Shown here: positions 8,305 through 14,892 of the stretch, in pieces
How positions within the stretch are numbered: position 1 is the first letter of the stretch
Layout: every line of letters starts with the position of its first letter
DNA from: Fodinibius sp051746985
Lineage (GTDB): Bacteria > Bacteroidota > Rhodothermia > Balneolales > Balneolaceae
Assembly (NCBI GenBank): GCA_051746985.1
Contig: JBNJFP010000045.1
Span: 1-21,211, forward strand
DNA length: 21,211 nt
Reading direction: 5' to 3'
Program-made: the position numbers and the translations under genes
Notes under the pieces: model-generated
Told to the model about the DNA's origin: nothing
The model's database searches: none
Seen by the model: only the letters and a program-made list of their open reading frames with translations

Positions 8305-8366
8305 ACCCTGAACTCGTTTCAGGGTCTAATAACAAACCATTTTAGATGCTGAAACAAGTTCAGCAT
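8305..8366 (-). repeat. REP-like double-hairpin element, copy 2, inverted
   Basis: Two hairpins: ACCCTGAA (8305-8312) with TTCAGGGT (8318-8325), loop CTCGT, and ATGCTGAA (8346-8353) with TTCAGCAT (8359-8366), loop ACAAG. Both 8-bp stems are perfect. It is the same family as 5756-5804 but in reverse orientation, with a 20-base rather than 7-base spacer between hairpins. It sits between the fluoride aptamer and the crcB ribosome binding site, inside the presumed expression platform. Confidence 0.8.
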
Positions 8367-8394
8367 GATACCTTATTTAATAAGAATTAACTGT

Positions 8395-8407
8395 ACAGGA
8401 GTTATCA
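8395..8407 (+). promoter_or_regulatory. crcB ribosome binding site and riboswitch-complementary strand
   Basis: ACAGGAGT (8395-8402) is one of the few strong Shine-Dalgarno sequences in the window, 7 bases before the ATG at 8409. The whole stretch 8395-8407 is complementary to 8272-8284, the 3' strand of the fluoride aptamer: 12 Watson-Crick pairs and one G-U, without a gap. Forming this helix would hide the binding site; fluoride-bound aptamer would hold 8277-8281 in its pseudoknot and free it. Confidence 0.75.
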
Positions 8408-8408
8408 C

Positions 8409-8777
8409 ATGCTACAATCCATATTAGCAGTTGGCATTGGCGGATTCTGCGGCAGTATCTTCCGCTATCTGATTAGTCATTACGTAAACATCAGCGCACA
8501 ATCCACTTTTCCTTTTGGTACACTTACCGTAAATGTTGTGGGCTCATTCTTGATCGGAATCATTATTGCTGCCGCACTCGAAGGAAATCTAAACAAATCC
8601 ATGCGCCTGCTTTTGGCCACCGGATTCTGCGGAGGATTTACAACCTTCTCTTCCTTTTCCTACGAATTCTTTTCCCTGCTGCAACACGAAGAAATGGGAC
8701 TCGCATTTTTATACGCTGCCAGTAGTTTTGTCTTGGGATTAGCTTTCGTCTGGCTGGGCTTTTATCTCATCAAATAA
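8409..8777 (+). CDS. crcB: Fluoride channel/exporter CrcB (Fluc)
   Basis: A 122-residue inner-membrane protein with four membrane segments. It carries the family signatures GGFCGSIFRY (residues 11-20), FPFGTLTVNVVGS (34-46, with the conserved N42) and GFCGGFTTFSSFSYE (72-86), which includes the phenylalanines lining the fluoride pore. Fluc proteins work as dual-topology dimers that let fluoride leave the cytoplasm; a single gene, as here, fits the homodimer type. The start at 8409 is fixed by a strong Shine-Dalgarno 7 bases upstream. Expression should rise with fluoride through the riboswitch at 8230-8283. The gene faces the phosphatase gene convergently, with a hairpin-rich 116-bp gap between them. 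Confidence 0.95.
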   Translation: MLQSILAVGIGGFCGSIFRYLISHYVNISAQSTFPFGTLTVNVVGSFLIGIIIAAALEGNLNKSMRLLLATGFCGGFTTFSSFSYEFFSLLQHEEMGLAFLYAASSFVLGLAFVWLGFYLIK

Positions 8778-8780
8778 AAA

Positions 8781-8803
8781 AGGACGGGAGATCATCCCGT
8801 CCT
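8781..8803 (-). terminator. Intrinsic terminator of the PafA-like gene
   Basis: A perfect 9-bp stem, AGGACGGGA (8781-8789) with TCCCGTCCT (8795-8803), loop of five. Read on the minus strand it is followed at once by TTTTTATTTG, a classic intrinsic terminator about 90 bases after the phosphatase stop. Read on the plus strand it follows crcB by 3 bases but has no T run, so it may only protect the crcB 3' end. Confidence 0.75.
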
Positions 8804-8818
8804 ACAAATAAGCTTACT

Positions 8819-8842
8819 ATTTCAAGCGTCCACGCTTGAAAT
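8819..8842. repeat. Hairpin ATTTCAAGCG/CGCTTGAAAT
   Basis: A perfect 10-bp stem (8819-8828 with 8833-8842) and a 4-base loop TCCA, between the convergent crcB and phosphatase genes. No T run adjoins it. It is one of three hairpins in 94 bases here. Confidence 0.6.
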
Positions 8843-8847
8843 TAATC

Positions 8848-8874
8848 TCGTTACGTAGCTCCGCCGCGTAACGA
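8848..8874. repeat. Hairpin TCGTTACG/CGTAACGA
   Basis: A perfect 8-bp stem (8848-8855 with 8867-8874) around an 11-base GC-rich loop, 20 bases before the stop codon of the phosphatase gene on the minus strand. It looks like a short palindromic intergenic unit; no function is assigned. Confidence 0.5.
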
Positions 8875-8893
8875 ATACAATCAACCTTTATCA

Positions 8894-10540
8894 TTACTCC
8901 TCAAACTGTAGGATATTCGCGTCCGACCCACTTGGCAGGGCAATATTCAACATGTTCGAAATGGTTGGAGCAATTTGAGGAATAGCGGTTTTTCGCGTCG
9001 TACTACCTTGCTCAACACCCCATCCGTAAAAAATAAGCGGCACGTGGGTATCGTAATTGTAAGGCGATCCGTGAGAAGTACCCGTCGCGTAATCCGAATC
9101 CAGCCAGCCCGATTTTAGCTGAATAAATACATCTCCCGAACGATCATACAGAAAGCCACGCTGATACATCGCCTGCTGACCGGTTGCAAAGTTTTGATAC
9201 TGGAAATTATGGGCCGTGTTGGTGGATTTTACGCCCTCAAACTGCAGTAAAAATTCAGCTGCTTTATCTTGTACTACTTTCAATGAAAGTCCTTTTTCTT
9301 CCACTAAATCGCGATCCAGATATATCTGCTGGTTCGTATAATCTTCGATCCAATCCTCATCGCCAAACTCTGTAACCAAGAATTCTGAAAGCTCGTCCAC
9401 TGCGGTGTCACTGTCGAAATATCCACCGGGCAAGTTCTTGTCGATCAGCTCCTGAGGCACATCCACTACCCCGTGATCAGATGTCAGAAAGACCAAGTAA
9501 TTGCCTTCCCCTACTTTTTCATCAAGATAATCAAGCATATCGGCAATATCGCGATCGAGACGCAAATAGGTATCCTGAAGTTCAATGGAGTTAGGACCGT
9601 ACATATGTCCTACATAATCGGTAGAAGAAAAACTTACTCCCAGAAAATCGGTAGCACCATCAGATCCCATATCCTCTCCGTCAATAGCTGCTTTCGCCAG
9701 CTCAGCCACCAAGGTATTGCCAAAAGGAGTGTTATTTATAATTCCGTATCCATCGCCGCGATTGGCTCCCAAATCATGGGGAAAAACGGGCGCATCCTCA
9801 TTTTCAAAGGTCCCTTCATACGGAGTATCGTCTTCGTTACTTTCGGTGTACTCATCAATCGACAACAGCGTCTCCCAAGTGCTATTGGAAAACTCTTTAG
9901 CCAATCCTTCATCATTAAAATTCTGTATCCACTGGGGCAGTTCATCCACATACCACGAACTACTGACAAACTTTCCAGATTCCCCATCATACCAGTAGGC
10001 CGCATCGCCCGTATGTCCCGCAGCCAACACCGCCCCACGATCTTTGGAGGAAACACCAACTACTTTACTCTCGGAGCTGGCAGATTTCAGCTCGTCAGTC
10101 ATTGTAGTGCTCAGCAAATTTTTGGGCGACATTTTTCCGGCATCCCCCTCTATTCCAACTGGATTGACCGTCGAATCTGAAACCACATACATGCTTTCGT
10201 CAATATTTCGATCGTACCAGGCGTTGCCCACAATACCATGTGTTGCGGGAGTCGTTCCCGTATATACAGAAGCATGTCCCGGACCGGTAAACGTAGGGAA
10301 ATAATTAAAGTGATTATTTTCAAAACTGTATCCTTGGTTCACCAAGCGCTTAAAGCCGTCATCCTCGAACTTATTCCAATAGCGCGGAATATAATCGTAA
10401 CGTATCTGGTCCACCACAATGCCGACCACCAGCTTGGGGTTATCCGCCGCTGACTGGCCATCTTTCTGTTGTGTCCATCCAGTTTGAACAACCATCAGGA
10501 GTAGTAAAAAGATACTGCAAATAGGTTTCATCAATTTCAT
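8894..10540 (-). CDS. PafA-type alkaline phosphatase (phosphodiesterase/phosphatase superfamily)
   Basis: A 548-residue secreted metallo-phosphatase. Residues 1-23 form a signal peptide ending near TGWTQ. Catalytic residues of the PafA group can be placed: D44 in VVDQIRYDY, the nucleophile T85 in FPTFTGPGHASVYTG (threonine rather than the serine of E. coli PhoA), N106 in GNAWYDR, K166 and R168 in SSKDRGAV, D308 and H312 in SSTDYVGHMYGP, D355 and H356 in TSDHGVVD, and H490 in TSHGSPYNYD. These match two zinc sites plus the phosphate-contacting Asn, Lys and Arg of PafA. It should release phosphate from monoesters in the periplasm or outside the cell; a phosphodiesterase of the same superfamily is the main alternative, but the KxR pair argues for monoesterase. 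The start ATG at 10540 follows CAGGTAAT. It is transcribed alone and ends in a strong terminator. No Pho box is recognised upstream. Confidence 0.9.
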   Translation of the reverse strand: MKLMKPICSIFLLLLMVVQTGWTQQKDGQSAADNPKLVVGIVVDQIRYDYIPRYWNKFEDDGFKRLVNQGYSFENNHFNYFPTFTGPGHASVYTGTTPATHGIVGNAWYDRNIDESMYVVSDSTVNPVGIEGDAGKMSPKNLLSTTMTDELKSASSESKVVGVSSKDRGAVLAAGHTGDAAYWYDGESGKFVSSSWYVDELPQWIQNFNDEGLAKEFSNSTWETLLSIDEYTESNEDDTPYEGTFENEDAPVFPHDLGANRGDGYGIINNTPFGNTLVAELAKAAIDGEDMGSDGATDFLGVSFSSTDYVGHMYGPNSIELQDTYLRLDRDIADMLDYLDEKVGEGNYLVFLTSDHGVVDVPQELIDKNLPGGYFDSDTAVDELSEFLVTEFGDEDWIEDYTNQQIYLDRDLVEEKGLSLKVVQDKAAEFLLQFEGVKSTNTAHNFQYQNFATGQQAMYQRGFLYDRSGDVFIQLKSGWLDSDYATGTSHGSPYNYDTHVPLIFYGWGVEQGSTTRKTAIPQIAPTISNMLNIALPSGSDANILQFEE

Positions 10541-10754
10541 AATTACCTGTTTTTGATATTATTTTCTAATACCAAAAAGTAACTTCTTTTCGGTAAATAT
10601 CGAATTATGATTCTGTAAAATAATTTATCCTTTTAACGGTTATACTCATGTTAAATTTCAGCATGATTTATTATTAATAAGCACAAACACTGTTAGAGAA
10701 GCATAAATTATTTTAGTATGTTGATCCGTTTCAAAAACGATAAATATTTCAGCT

Positions 10755-11141
10755 GTGAATAGCTCCGCTACACATATTTTTCTTCTACTGTTGCTGGTTA
10801 CTGTCGGTGGTGCGGTATTGCAACAACAAACAGTGTTGCAGCCAAATCACTCCGATGCTGTGCAGCTCGAGGCAACGCAGCAATGTCAGCAGCTTGCCCA
10901 CAGCAGTATTGATCGCGCGGAAGATACCGACCCACATTTCGATCATGAATCACATTCCAATACGAGCGAAACCTCCTCCATACCTCTCACAAGCTGTAAT
11001 TCACTGGTAAATACCCTTCCATCCGAAAACGACTTCTCATTTTCTCCGGGTGTAGAAGAATTTAATATCACCATTTATAACGCCCTTCTTTCTTCCCAAA
11101 CGTTTGTATTTCAAGAACCCGACCCACCCCGCCTCGGTTGA
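10755..11141 (+). CDS. Unknown exported or membrane-anchored 128-residue protein
   Basis: I do not recognise this protein. Residues about 5-23 are hydrophobic (ATHIFLLLLLVTVGGAVL), giving a signal peptide or single anchor without a lipobox. The rest is hydrophilic: a Gln/Cys segment (QQCQQLAHS), an Asp/His/Glu-rich segment (DTDPHFDHESHSN, about residues 58-70) and the C-terminal tail TFVFQEPDPPRLG. The frame opens after a stop and GTG at 10755 is the first start codon. It is followed by a good terminator (11150-11181), so it is probably a single-gene transcript. The acidic/His segment and the FQxPxPP tail recall small exported proteins found near heavy-metal efflux genes in Bacteroidota, but the similarity is impressionistic and two Cys residues (about 44 and 81) are not in a known motif. 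Confidence 0.55.
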   Translation: MNSSATHIFLLLLLVTVGGAVLQQQTVLQPNHSDAVQLEATQQCQQLAHSSIDRAEDTDPHFDHESHSNTSETSSIPLTSCNSLVNTLPSENDFSFSPGVEEFNITIYNALLSSQTFVFQEPDPPRLG

Positions 11142-11149
11142 TTAAGACC

Positions 11150-11181
11150 TGATCTCACAACTTTTCTCGGGATCATTTTTT
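11150..11181 (+). terminator. Intrinsic terminator after the 128-residue protein
   Basis: TGATCTC (11150-11156) pairs with GGGATCA (11169-11175), one G-U pair, around a 12-base loop, followed directly by six T (11176-11181). It separates the unknown gene from the DoxX operon. Confidence 0.6.
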
Positions 11182-11258
11182 CCTATTAAAAAATCATCTG
11201 TAGCACAATAACGACCCTGTTTTTGTGACAGATTACTATTTAAATCAACCGAAATGCA

Positions 11259-11696
11259 ATGCAACAGTTTATCAATTATTTCCAAAACCGCTCAGAGGTA
11301 ATCTTCAGAGTGATGCTGAGCCTCATTTTTATTGTGGCCGGTGGCAATCATTTATTTGCTACCACATCTGTTAGTCAACGACTGCAAAACTCAGAGTTGG
11401 GAGCATGGATCACCGCCTACTTTCCGCCGGAACTGCTGGTTGTCCTGGCTGGCATTGGCTTAACGGCCGGAGGCATATCCCTTTTAGTGGGATTCCTAAC
11501 CCGTTGGAGCGCATTATTTTTGCTGTTTATCCTCGTACCCATAACCATCACCGTACAGCTTCAGGGTATGGAAACGCTGGGTCCCCTTTTCAAAAATATT
11601 GGACTGATGGGTGGACTCATCCACTTTTTGGCCAACGGAAGTATGCATTACTCCATAGATGGTTATATCACCCAAAAATCAACGCTAACATCCTAA
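11259..11696 (+). CDS. DoxX-family inner-membrane protein
   Basis: A 145-residue protein with four predicted membrane segments (about 14-34, 58-80, 84-102, 106-126). The first carries RVMLSLIFIVAGGNHLF, which resembles the DoxX/SURF4-like fold, and LVVLAGIGLTAGGISLLVGF fits the second. DoxX relatives include the membrane subunit of archaeal thiosulfate:quinone oxidoreductase and bacterial proteins tied to thiol and redox stress; most are functionally unproven. It opens a six-gene run on the plus strand with the DsrE-like gene 12 bp later, so a role in periplasmic sulfur or thiol chemistry is an inference from context. The second of two close ATG codons is used here; the earlier one, out of frame, gives nothing. 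Confidence 0.8.
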   Translation: MQQFINYFQNRSEVIFRVMLSLIFIVAGGNHLFATTSVSQRLQNSELGAWITAYFPPELLVVLAGIGLTAGGISLLVGFLTRWSALFLLFILVPITITVQLQGMETLGPLFKNIGLMGGLIHFLANGSMHYSIDGYITQKSTLTS

Positions 11697-11708
11697 GAAT
11701 TTCTTGAT

Positions 11709-12152
11709 ATGAAAACGCTAAACCTGTTTTTACTAACGCTATTTCTGTTTACTGCCACATTTATCCAAACACACGCACAACCCTCGTCACCGACAGACTT
11801 TCAAACCACACAGCTTGATACAGAAGGCAACGATTACGCCCTGCTTATTCGGAATTTTAATCACTTGCAAGCGGCCATAAAAACTGTTGATATGATGACC
11901 GAAGACGATCCAAATGCTGTTAATAATTTCGAAGTTATTATCTGTGGAAAAAAATTGACCGACATAAATGATTACAAATCATTAGTGAAAAAAGCTCAAA
12001 ATAAAGGCCTGACACTTACGGCTTGTGGCATGACGATGGATAATTTTTCGATGGATAAGGAAGATCTGCCGGATGGCGTGCAGGTTGAACCCAACGGTTT
12101 GATTCGAATTTTTGAGCTCCAAGAACAAGGCTATAAAACCATCACCCTGTAA
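11709..12152 (+). CDS. Exported DsrE/DsrF-like sulfur-carrier protein
   Basis: A 147-residue protein with a signal peptide (residues 1-23, cut after THA) and a DsrE-like domain. C79 lies in FEVIICGKKL and C106 in LTACGMTM, the latter at the position of the conserved family cysteine that carries persulfide sulfur in cytoplasmic DsrE/TusD proteins. The stretch NEVIICGKKLTDI, then KAQNKGLTLTACG, follows the alternating strand/helix pattern of the family. The unusual point is export: most DsrE proteins are cytoplasmic, whereas this one should be periplasmic. It lies 12 bp after DoxX and 3 bp before an unknown small gene, and shares the operon with DsbD and TlpA-like proteins that could keep its cysteines reduced. 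Function as a periplasmic sulfur relay is inferred. Confidence 0.8.
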   Translation: MKTLNLFLLTLFLFTATFIQTHAQPSSPTDFQTTQLDTEGNDYALLIRNFNHLQAAIKTVDMMTEDDPNAVNNFEVIICGKKLTDINDYKSLVKKAQNKGLTLTACGMTMDNFSMDKEDLPDGVQVEPNGLIRIFELQEQGYKTITL

Positions 12153-12155
12153 TCA

Positions 12156-12395
12156 ATGAATTATCTAAAACGACACAAAGAATTGATTCCCATTTTGGCT
12201 ATTGCCATTGCCCTCGGATTTGCATCATACGACCTGTTTGGAGATCAATACGACAATTCAGAACTGATTAATTCTGGAACTACTATTGCTCCCACTACCT
12301 TGAGCGGCCGGGCAGCTTGTGAAGTTCCCATTCCAGACATTTCCGGTCAAAATAAACCTGATACACTCTCTTTTGAATCCAATGAATTAAACTGA
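12156..12395 (+). CDS. Unknown 79-residue single-pass membrane protein in the DoxX-DsrE-DsbD operon
   Basis: I do not recognise this protein. It starts basic (MNYLKRHKEL), has one hydrophobic segment (residues about 10-25, IPILAIAIALGFASYDL) and a hydrophilic tail with a single cysteine, C55, in GRAACEVPIPD. The tail should face the periplasm. ATG at 12156 is 3 bp after the DsrE-like stop and the gene ends 19 bp before the TlpA-like gene, so it is embedded in the operon, and this tight fit is the main evidence that it is real. A lone periplasmic cysteine next to exported DsrE, TlpA and DsbD suggests a thiol partner, but this is speculation. Confidence 0.65.
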   Translation: MNYLKRHKELIPILAIAIALGFASYDLFGDQYDNSELINSGTTIAPTTLSGRAACEVPIPDISGQNKPDTLSFESNELN

Positions 12396-12414
12396 TTAAA
12401 CGTTCTTATTTATT

Positions 12415-12984
12415 ATGACTTTCTCTCAACTACCAACACATTTTTTACCAGTTCTTATAGCTGCTGTACTTTTTGGAGCATGTGAAACCTCCGAACAGCA
12501 GCCATCAAACAATAACACTCAAACGGTATCTCAAACAGCCGGCAGCCAAGACACTACCGAGCAAGAGTTTAAGGATGCCCCCGATTTTACCCTTGAAACG
12601 ATGGAGGGCGAATCGTATACGCTTTCAGACTATCGGGGTAAAGTTGTGGTGCTCAATTTTTGGGCCACCTGGTGTGCGCCGTGTCGTAAAGAAATTCCTG
12701 ATTTCATGGAACTCCATAAAGAAATGAAGGATGACGGAGTAACGTTTGCCGGCATTTCCCTCGATGAAGAGGGATGGGATGAAGTTCGCCCCTATGCCAA
12801 CGATATGGAGATCAATTATCCCATTATGGTTGATAACGGCAGTGTTGCACAAGAATACGGGCCCATCCGGTCGATTCCAACTACATTTATCATCAACAAA
12901 AAAGGACAAGTAGAATATGTAGCCCCGGGCATGCTTACAAAAGATAAGCTGCAGCCTATTCTTGAAAAATTAGCTAACAGATAA
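12415..12984 (+). CDS. TlpA/ResA-like thioredoxin-fold lipoprotein
   Basis: A 189-residue lipoprotein with lipobox LFGAC (Cys at about residue 23), a Ser/Gln/Thr-rich linker to residue about 50 and a thioredoxin-like domain. The active site is C87-A-P-C90 in FWATWCAPCRKE and the cis-proline loop is SIPTTFI. WCAPC with the preceding NFWATW is typical of reducing TlpA/ResA proteins, which keep cysteines of periplasmic clients reduced, for example in cytochrome c maturation or copper-site assembly. Its likely electron source is DsbD, encoded 40 bp downstream. Client candidates in the same operon are the exported DsrE-like protein (C79, C106) and the small protein with C55. Confidence 0.88.
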   Translation: MTFSQLPTHFLPVLIAAVLFGACETSEQQPSNNNTQTVSQTAGSQDTTEQEFKDAPDFTLETMEGESYTLSDYRGKVVVLNFWATWCAPCRKEIPDFMELHKEMKDDGVTFAGISLDEEGWDEVRPYANDMEINYPIMVDNGSVAQEYGPIRSIPTTFIINKKGQVEYVAPGMLTKDKLQPILEKLANR

Positions 12985-13024
12985 TTTGTATCTTTGGCCG
13001 CAACAGTTATAAATAATTACATCT

Positions 13025-14848
13025 ATGTATTTCGATAAACCCAAACATCTACTATCCGCTTTTCTTCTGATCGCAATCACATTTGTCCCCGCATTAGTGC
13101 AGGGACAATCGTTTGGAGGTGGTGAAAGCTCAGGATCGGGCGGCACCCTCGACAAAGTCTCTGTTGATGTTATTTCTGGCCAAGACTCTGTTACAGCTGG
13201 CTCAGAAGTGCAATTCGCCATCGCGATGGATATCGACGAAGGCTGGCATCTGAATGCGCACAATCCGCCACTCGATTATCTGATTGGTGTTGAACTGGAA
13301 ATGGCAACCAGCGATCAGGCTATCATTTCGGATATCCAATATCCCGAACCACTGCAGAAAAAGTTTAGCTTTGCCGAAGAAATCCTCGATGTCTATGAAG
13401 GCACATCCTACGTAGTGCTGAAAGCCAAAAGTGGCAACAATCTCGAAGAGGGTACGCATACGCTCGAAGGGGAACTGACCATTCAGGCCTGCAGCGACGA
13501 GGTTTGCCTGCCGCCCAATACCGTTGAACTCGAATTCCCCTTCACCGTTGGATCTGAAGATGCTCCTGCAAATGCCGAATTGTTTGAAGAACTTGAAGAC
13601 GACCAAGGAACGGTGTCGCAAGGCAGTGCAAATGAAATTGCCTCAATGTTCAGCGAGCAGGGATCGTTTTGGGCCTTTCTGAGCATCTTTTTAATCGGCT
13701 TGGCACTCAATCTAACGCCCTGCGTCTATCCCATGATTTCCGTCACGGTATCCCTGTTCGGCGGCACGGCCCAAAAAGATGCCGTATCGACGGGTAAAAC
13801 CTTTTCTCGCGCACTGGTTTATGTAATGGGGATTGTTTCGATGTACAGCGTACTCGGCGTTATGGCCGCCTATACGGGCGACCTGTTCGGCAGTTGGATG
13901 CAGAGTCCATGGGTACTGGCTGGCATCGGTATTTTAATTTTACTGCTTTCTCTTAGCATGTTTGGGCTTTACGAGCTGCAGCCCCCCGCCTGGATGATGC
14001 AAAAGCTTGGCAAAACGCAGCAGACTACTGGTTTTATAGGCCACTTTTTATCGGGATTACTGGTAGGTGTTTTTGCGGCACCCTGCATCGGACCGCCCAT
14101 TATTGCCCTACTGGCATTTGTAGGGGCGCAAGGCAGTCCGCTTTTCGGCTTCTTTGCTTTCTTTGTGATGGCGCTTGGACTCGGAATTCCGTACCTATTC
14201 CTGGGCACCTTTAGCGGATACCTCAACAAATTACCACAATCCGGCACCTGGATGATCTGGGTTAAAAAACTGTTCGGCATTGTTTTGGTTGGCGTAGCAC
14301 TCTTCTATCTCGCTCTGGCTTTTATGCCCGCCTATACCATGTGGAGCGTGTTAATCACCTTGCTTGTTGGAGGTATTTACCTCGGATTTTTTGAGCGTTC
14401 CGGTAATGAAAAACAAACCTTCCGCTGGGTCAAATATGCTACCGGAATTGGCGCACTTATTGGAGCACTGTTGCTTTTCCAAAACCTGCAAAAAGAAGGT
14501 ATTGAGTGGCAGGAGTATGACGCTGATCTTATCGAGCAAACCGACCAACCGGTAATTCTCGACTTTTATGCTGATTGGTGTATTCCCTGCATCGAACTGG
14601 AGCGCCAAACCTATGTTGATGATGAGGTTATTGAAAGCACCGACGATTTTCTGCGGATGAAGGTAGATCTGACGCGCTATGACTCTGAACGATCCGAAGA
14701 GCTCCGAAAACAATATGATATTGCTGGCGTACCTACCGTGATGTTTTTGGATTCTGATGGCAACGAAATTCAAGATGCCCGGGTTATTGGTTTCTTGGGA
14801 CCAGAGCCATTTCTCAAAAAAGTAGAAATAGCCAAAGAAGAACAATAA
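13025..14848 (+). CDS. dsbD: Thiol:disulfide interchange protein DsbD
   Basis: A 607-residue three-domain protein that carries electrons from cytoplasmic thioredoxin across the inner membrane to periplasmic thiols. Order: signal peptide (residues about 1-27, ending VQGQS); periplasmic alpha domain with the redox pair C156 and C161 in QACSDEVCLPP; a membrane domain with eight predicted segments (about 210-465) holding C233 in NLTPCVYPMISV and C354 in FAAPCIGPPII; and a C-terminal thioredoxin domain with C519-I-P-C522 in FYADWCIPCIELE and the cis-proline loop AGVPTVMFL. All six redox cysteines are present, and length is close to the usual DsbD. It sits between two TlpA-like genes and is the evident electron donor for them and perhaps for the exported DsrE-like protein. 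Confidence 0.95.
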   Translation: MYFDKPKHLLSAFLLIAITFVPALVQGQSFGGGESSGSGGTLDKVSVDVISGQDSVTAGSEVQFAIAMDIDEGWHLNAHNPPLDYLIGVELEMATSDQAIISDIQYPEPLQKKFSFAEEILDVYEGTSYVVLKAKSGNNLEEGTHTLEGELTIQACSDEVCLPPNTVELEFPFTVGSEDAPANAELFEELEDDQGTVSQGSANEIASMFSEQGSFWAFLSIFLIGLALNLTPCVYPMISVTVSLFGGTAQKDAVSTGKTFSRALVYVMGIVSMYSVLGVMAAYTGDLFGSWMQSPWVLAGIGILILLLSLSMFGLYELQPPAWMMQKLGKTQQTTGFIGHFLSGLLVGVFAAPCIGPPIIALLAFVGAQGSPLFGFFAFFVMALGLGIPYLFLGTFSGYLNKLPQSGTWMIWVKKLFGIVLVGVALFYLALAFMPAYTMWSVLITLLVGGIYLGFFERSGNEKQTFRWVKYATGIGALIGALLLFQNLQKEGIEWQEYDADLIEQTDQPVILDFYADWCIPCIELERQTYVDDEVIESTDDFLRMKVDLTRYDSERSEELRKQYDIAGVPTVMFLDSDGNEIQDARVIGFLGPEPFLKKVEIAKEEQ

Positions 14849-14892
14849 ATATCTTATAGAACTCTAAAACCAACTCTTTTTTACACTCTCAA

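Larger units (their letters stand above)
8092..8408 (+). other. Noncoding leader of crcB: hairpin, fluoride aptamer, REP-like element, RBS
   Basis: This 317-bp gap holds no gene. In order it contains a dyad after the PCuAC gene, about 100 bp of AT-rich sequence that should include the crcB promoter, a fluoride riboswitch aptamer, a REP-like double hairpin and the crcB ribosome binding site. Confidence 0.8.

Noticed and set aside
8285..8366. REP-like hairpins as the riboswitch's intrinsic terminator
   Set aside because: Neither hairpin is followed by a T run on the plus strand, and the same element occurs elsewhere outside any riboswitch; the RBS complementarity explains control better.
9473..10180. 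235-codon open frame on the plus strand opposite the phosphatase
   Set aside because: The minus-strand phosphatase has all catalytic residues in frame; the antisense translation shows no domain or plausible start context.
12989..12996. TATCTTTG as a Bacteroidota-type -7 promoter element before dsbD
   Set aside because: The nearest upstream TTG is about 24 bases away, longer than the usual spacing, and this promoter consensus is unproven for the suspected lineage; dsbD may be read from the operon promoter.
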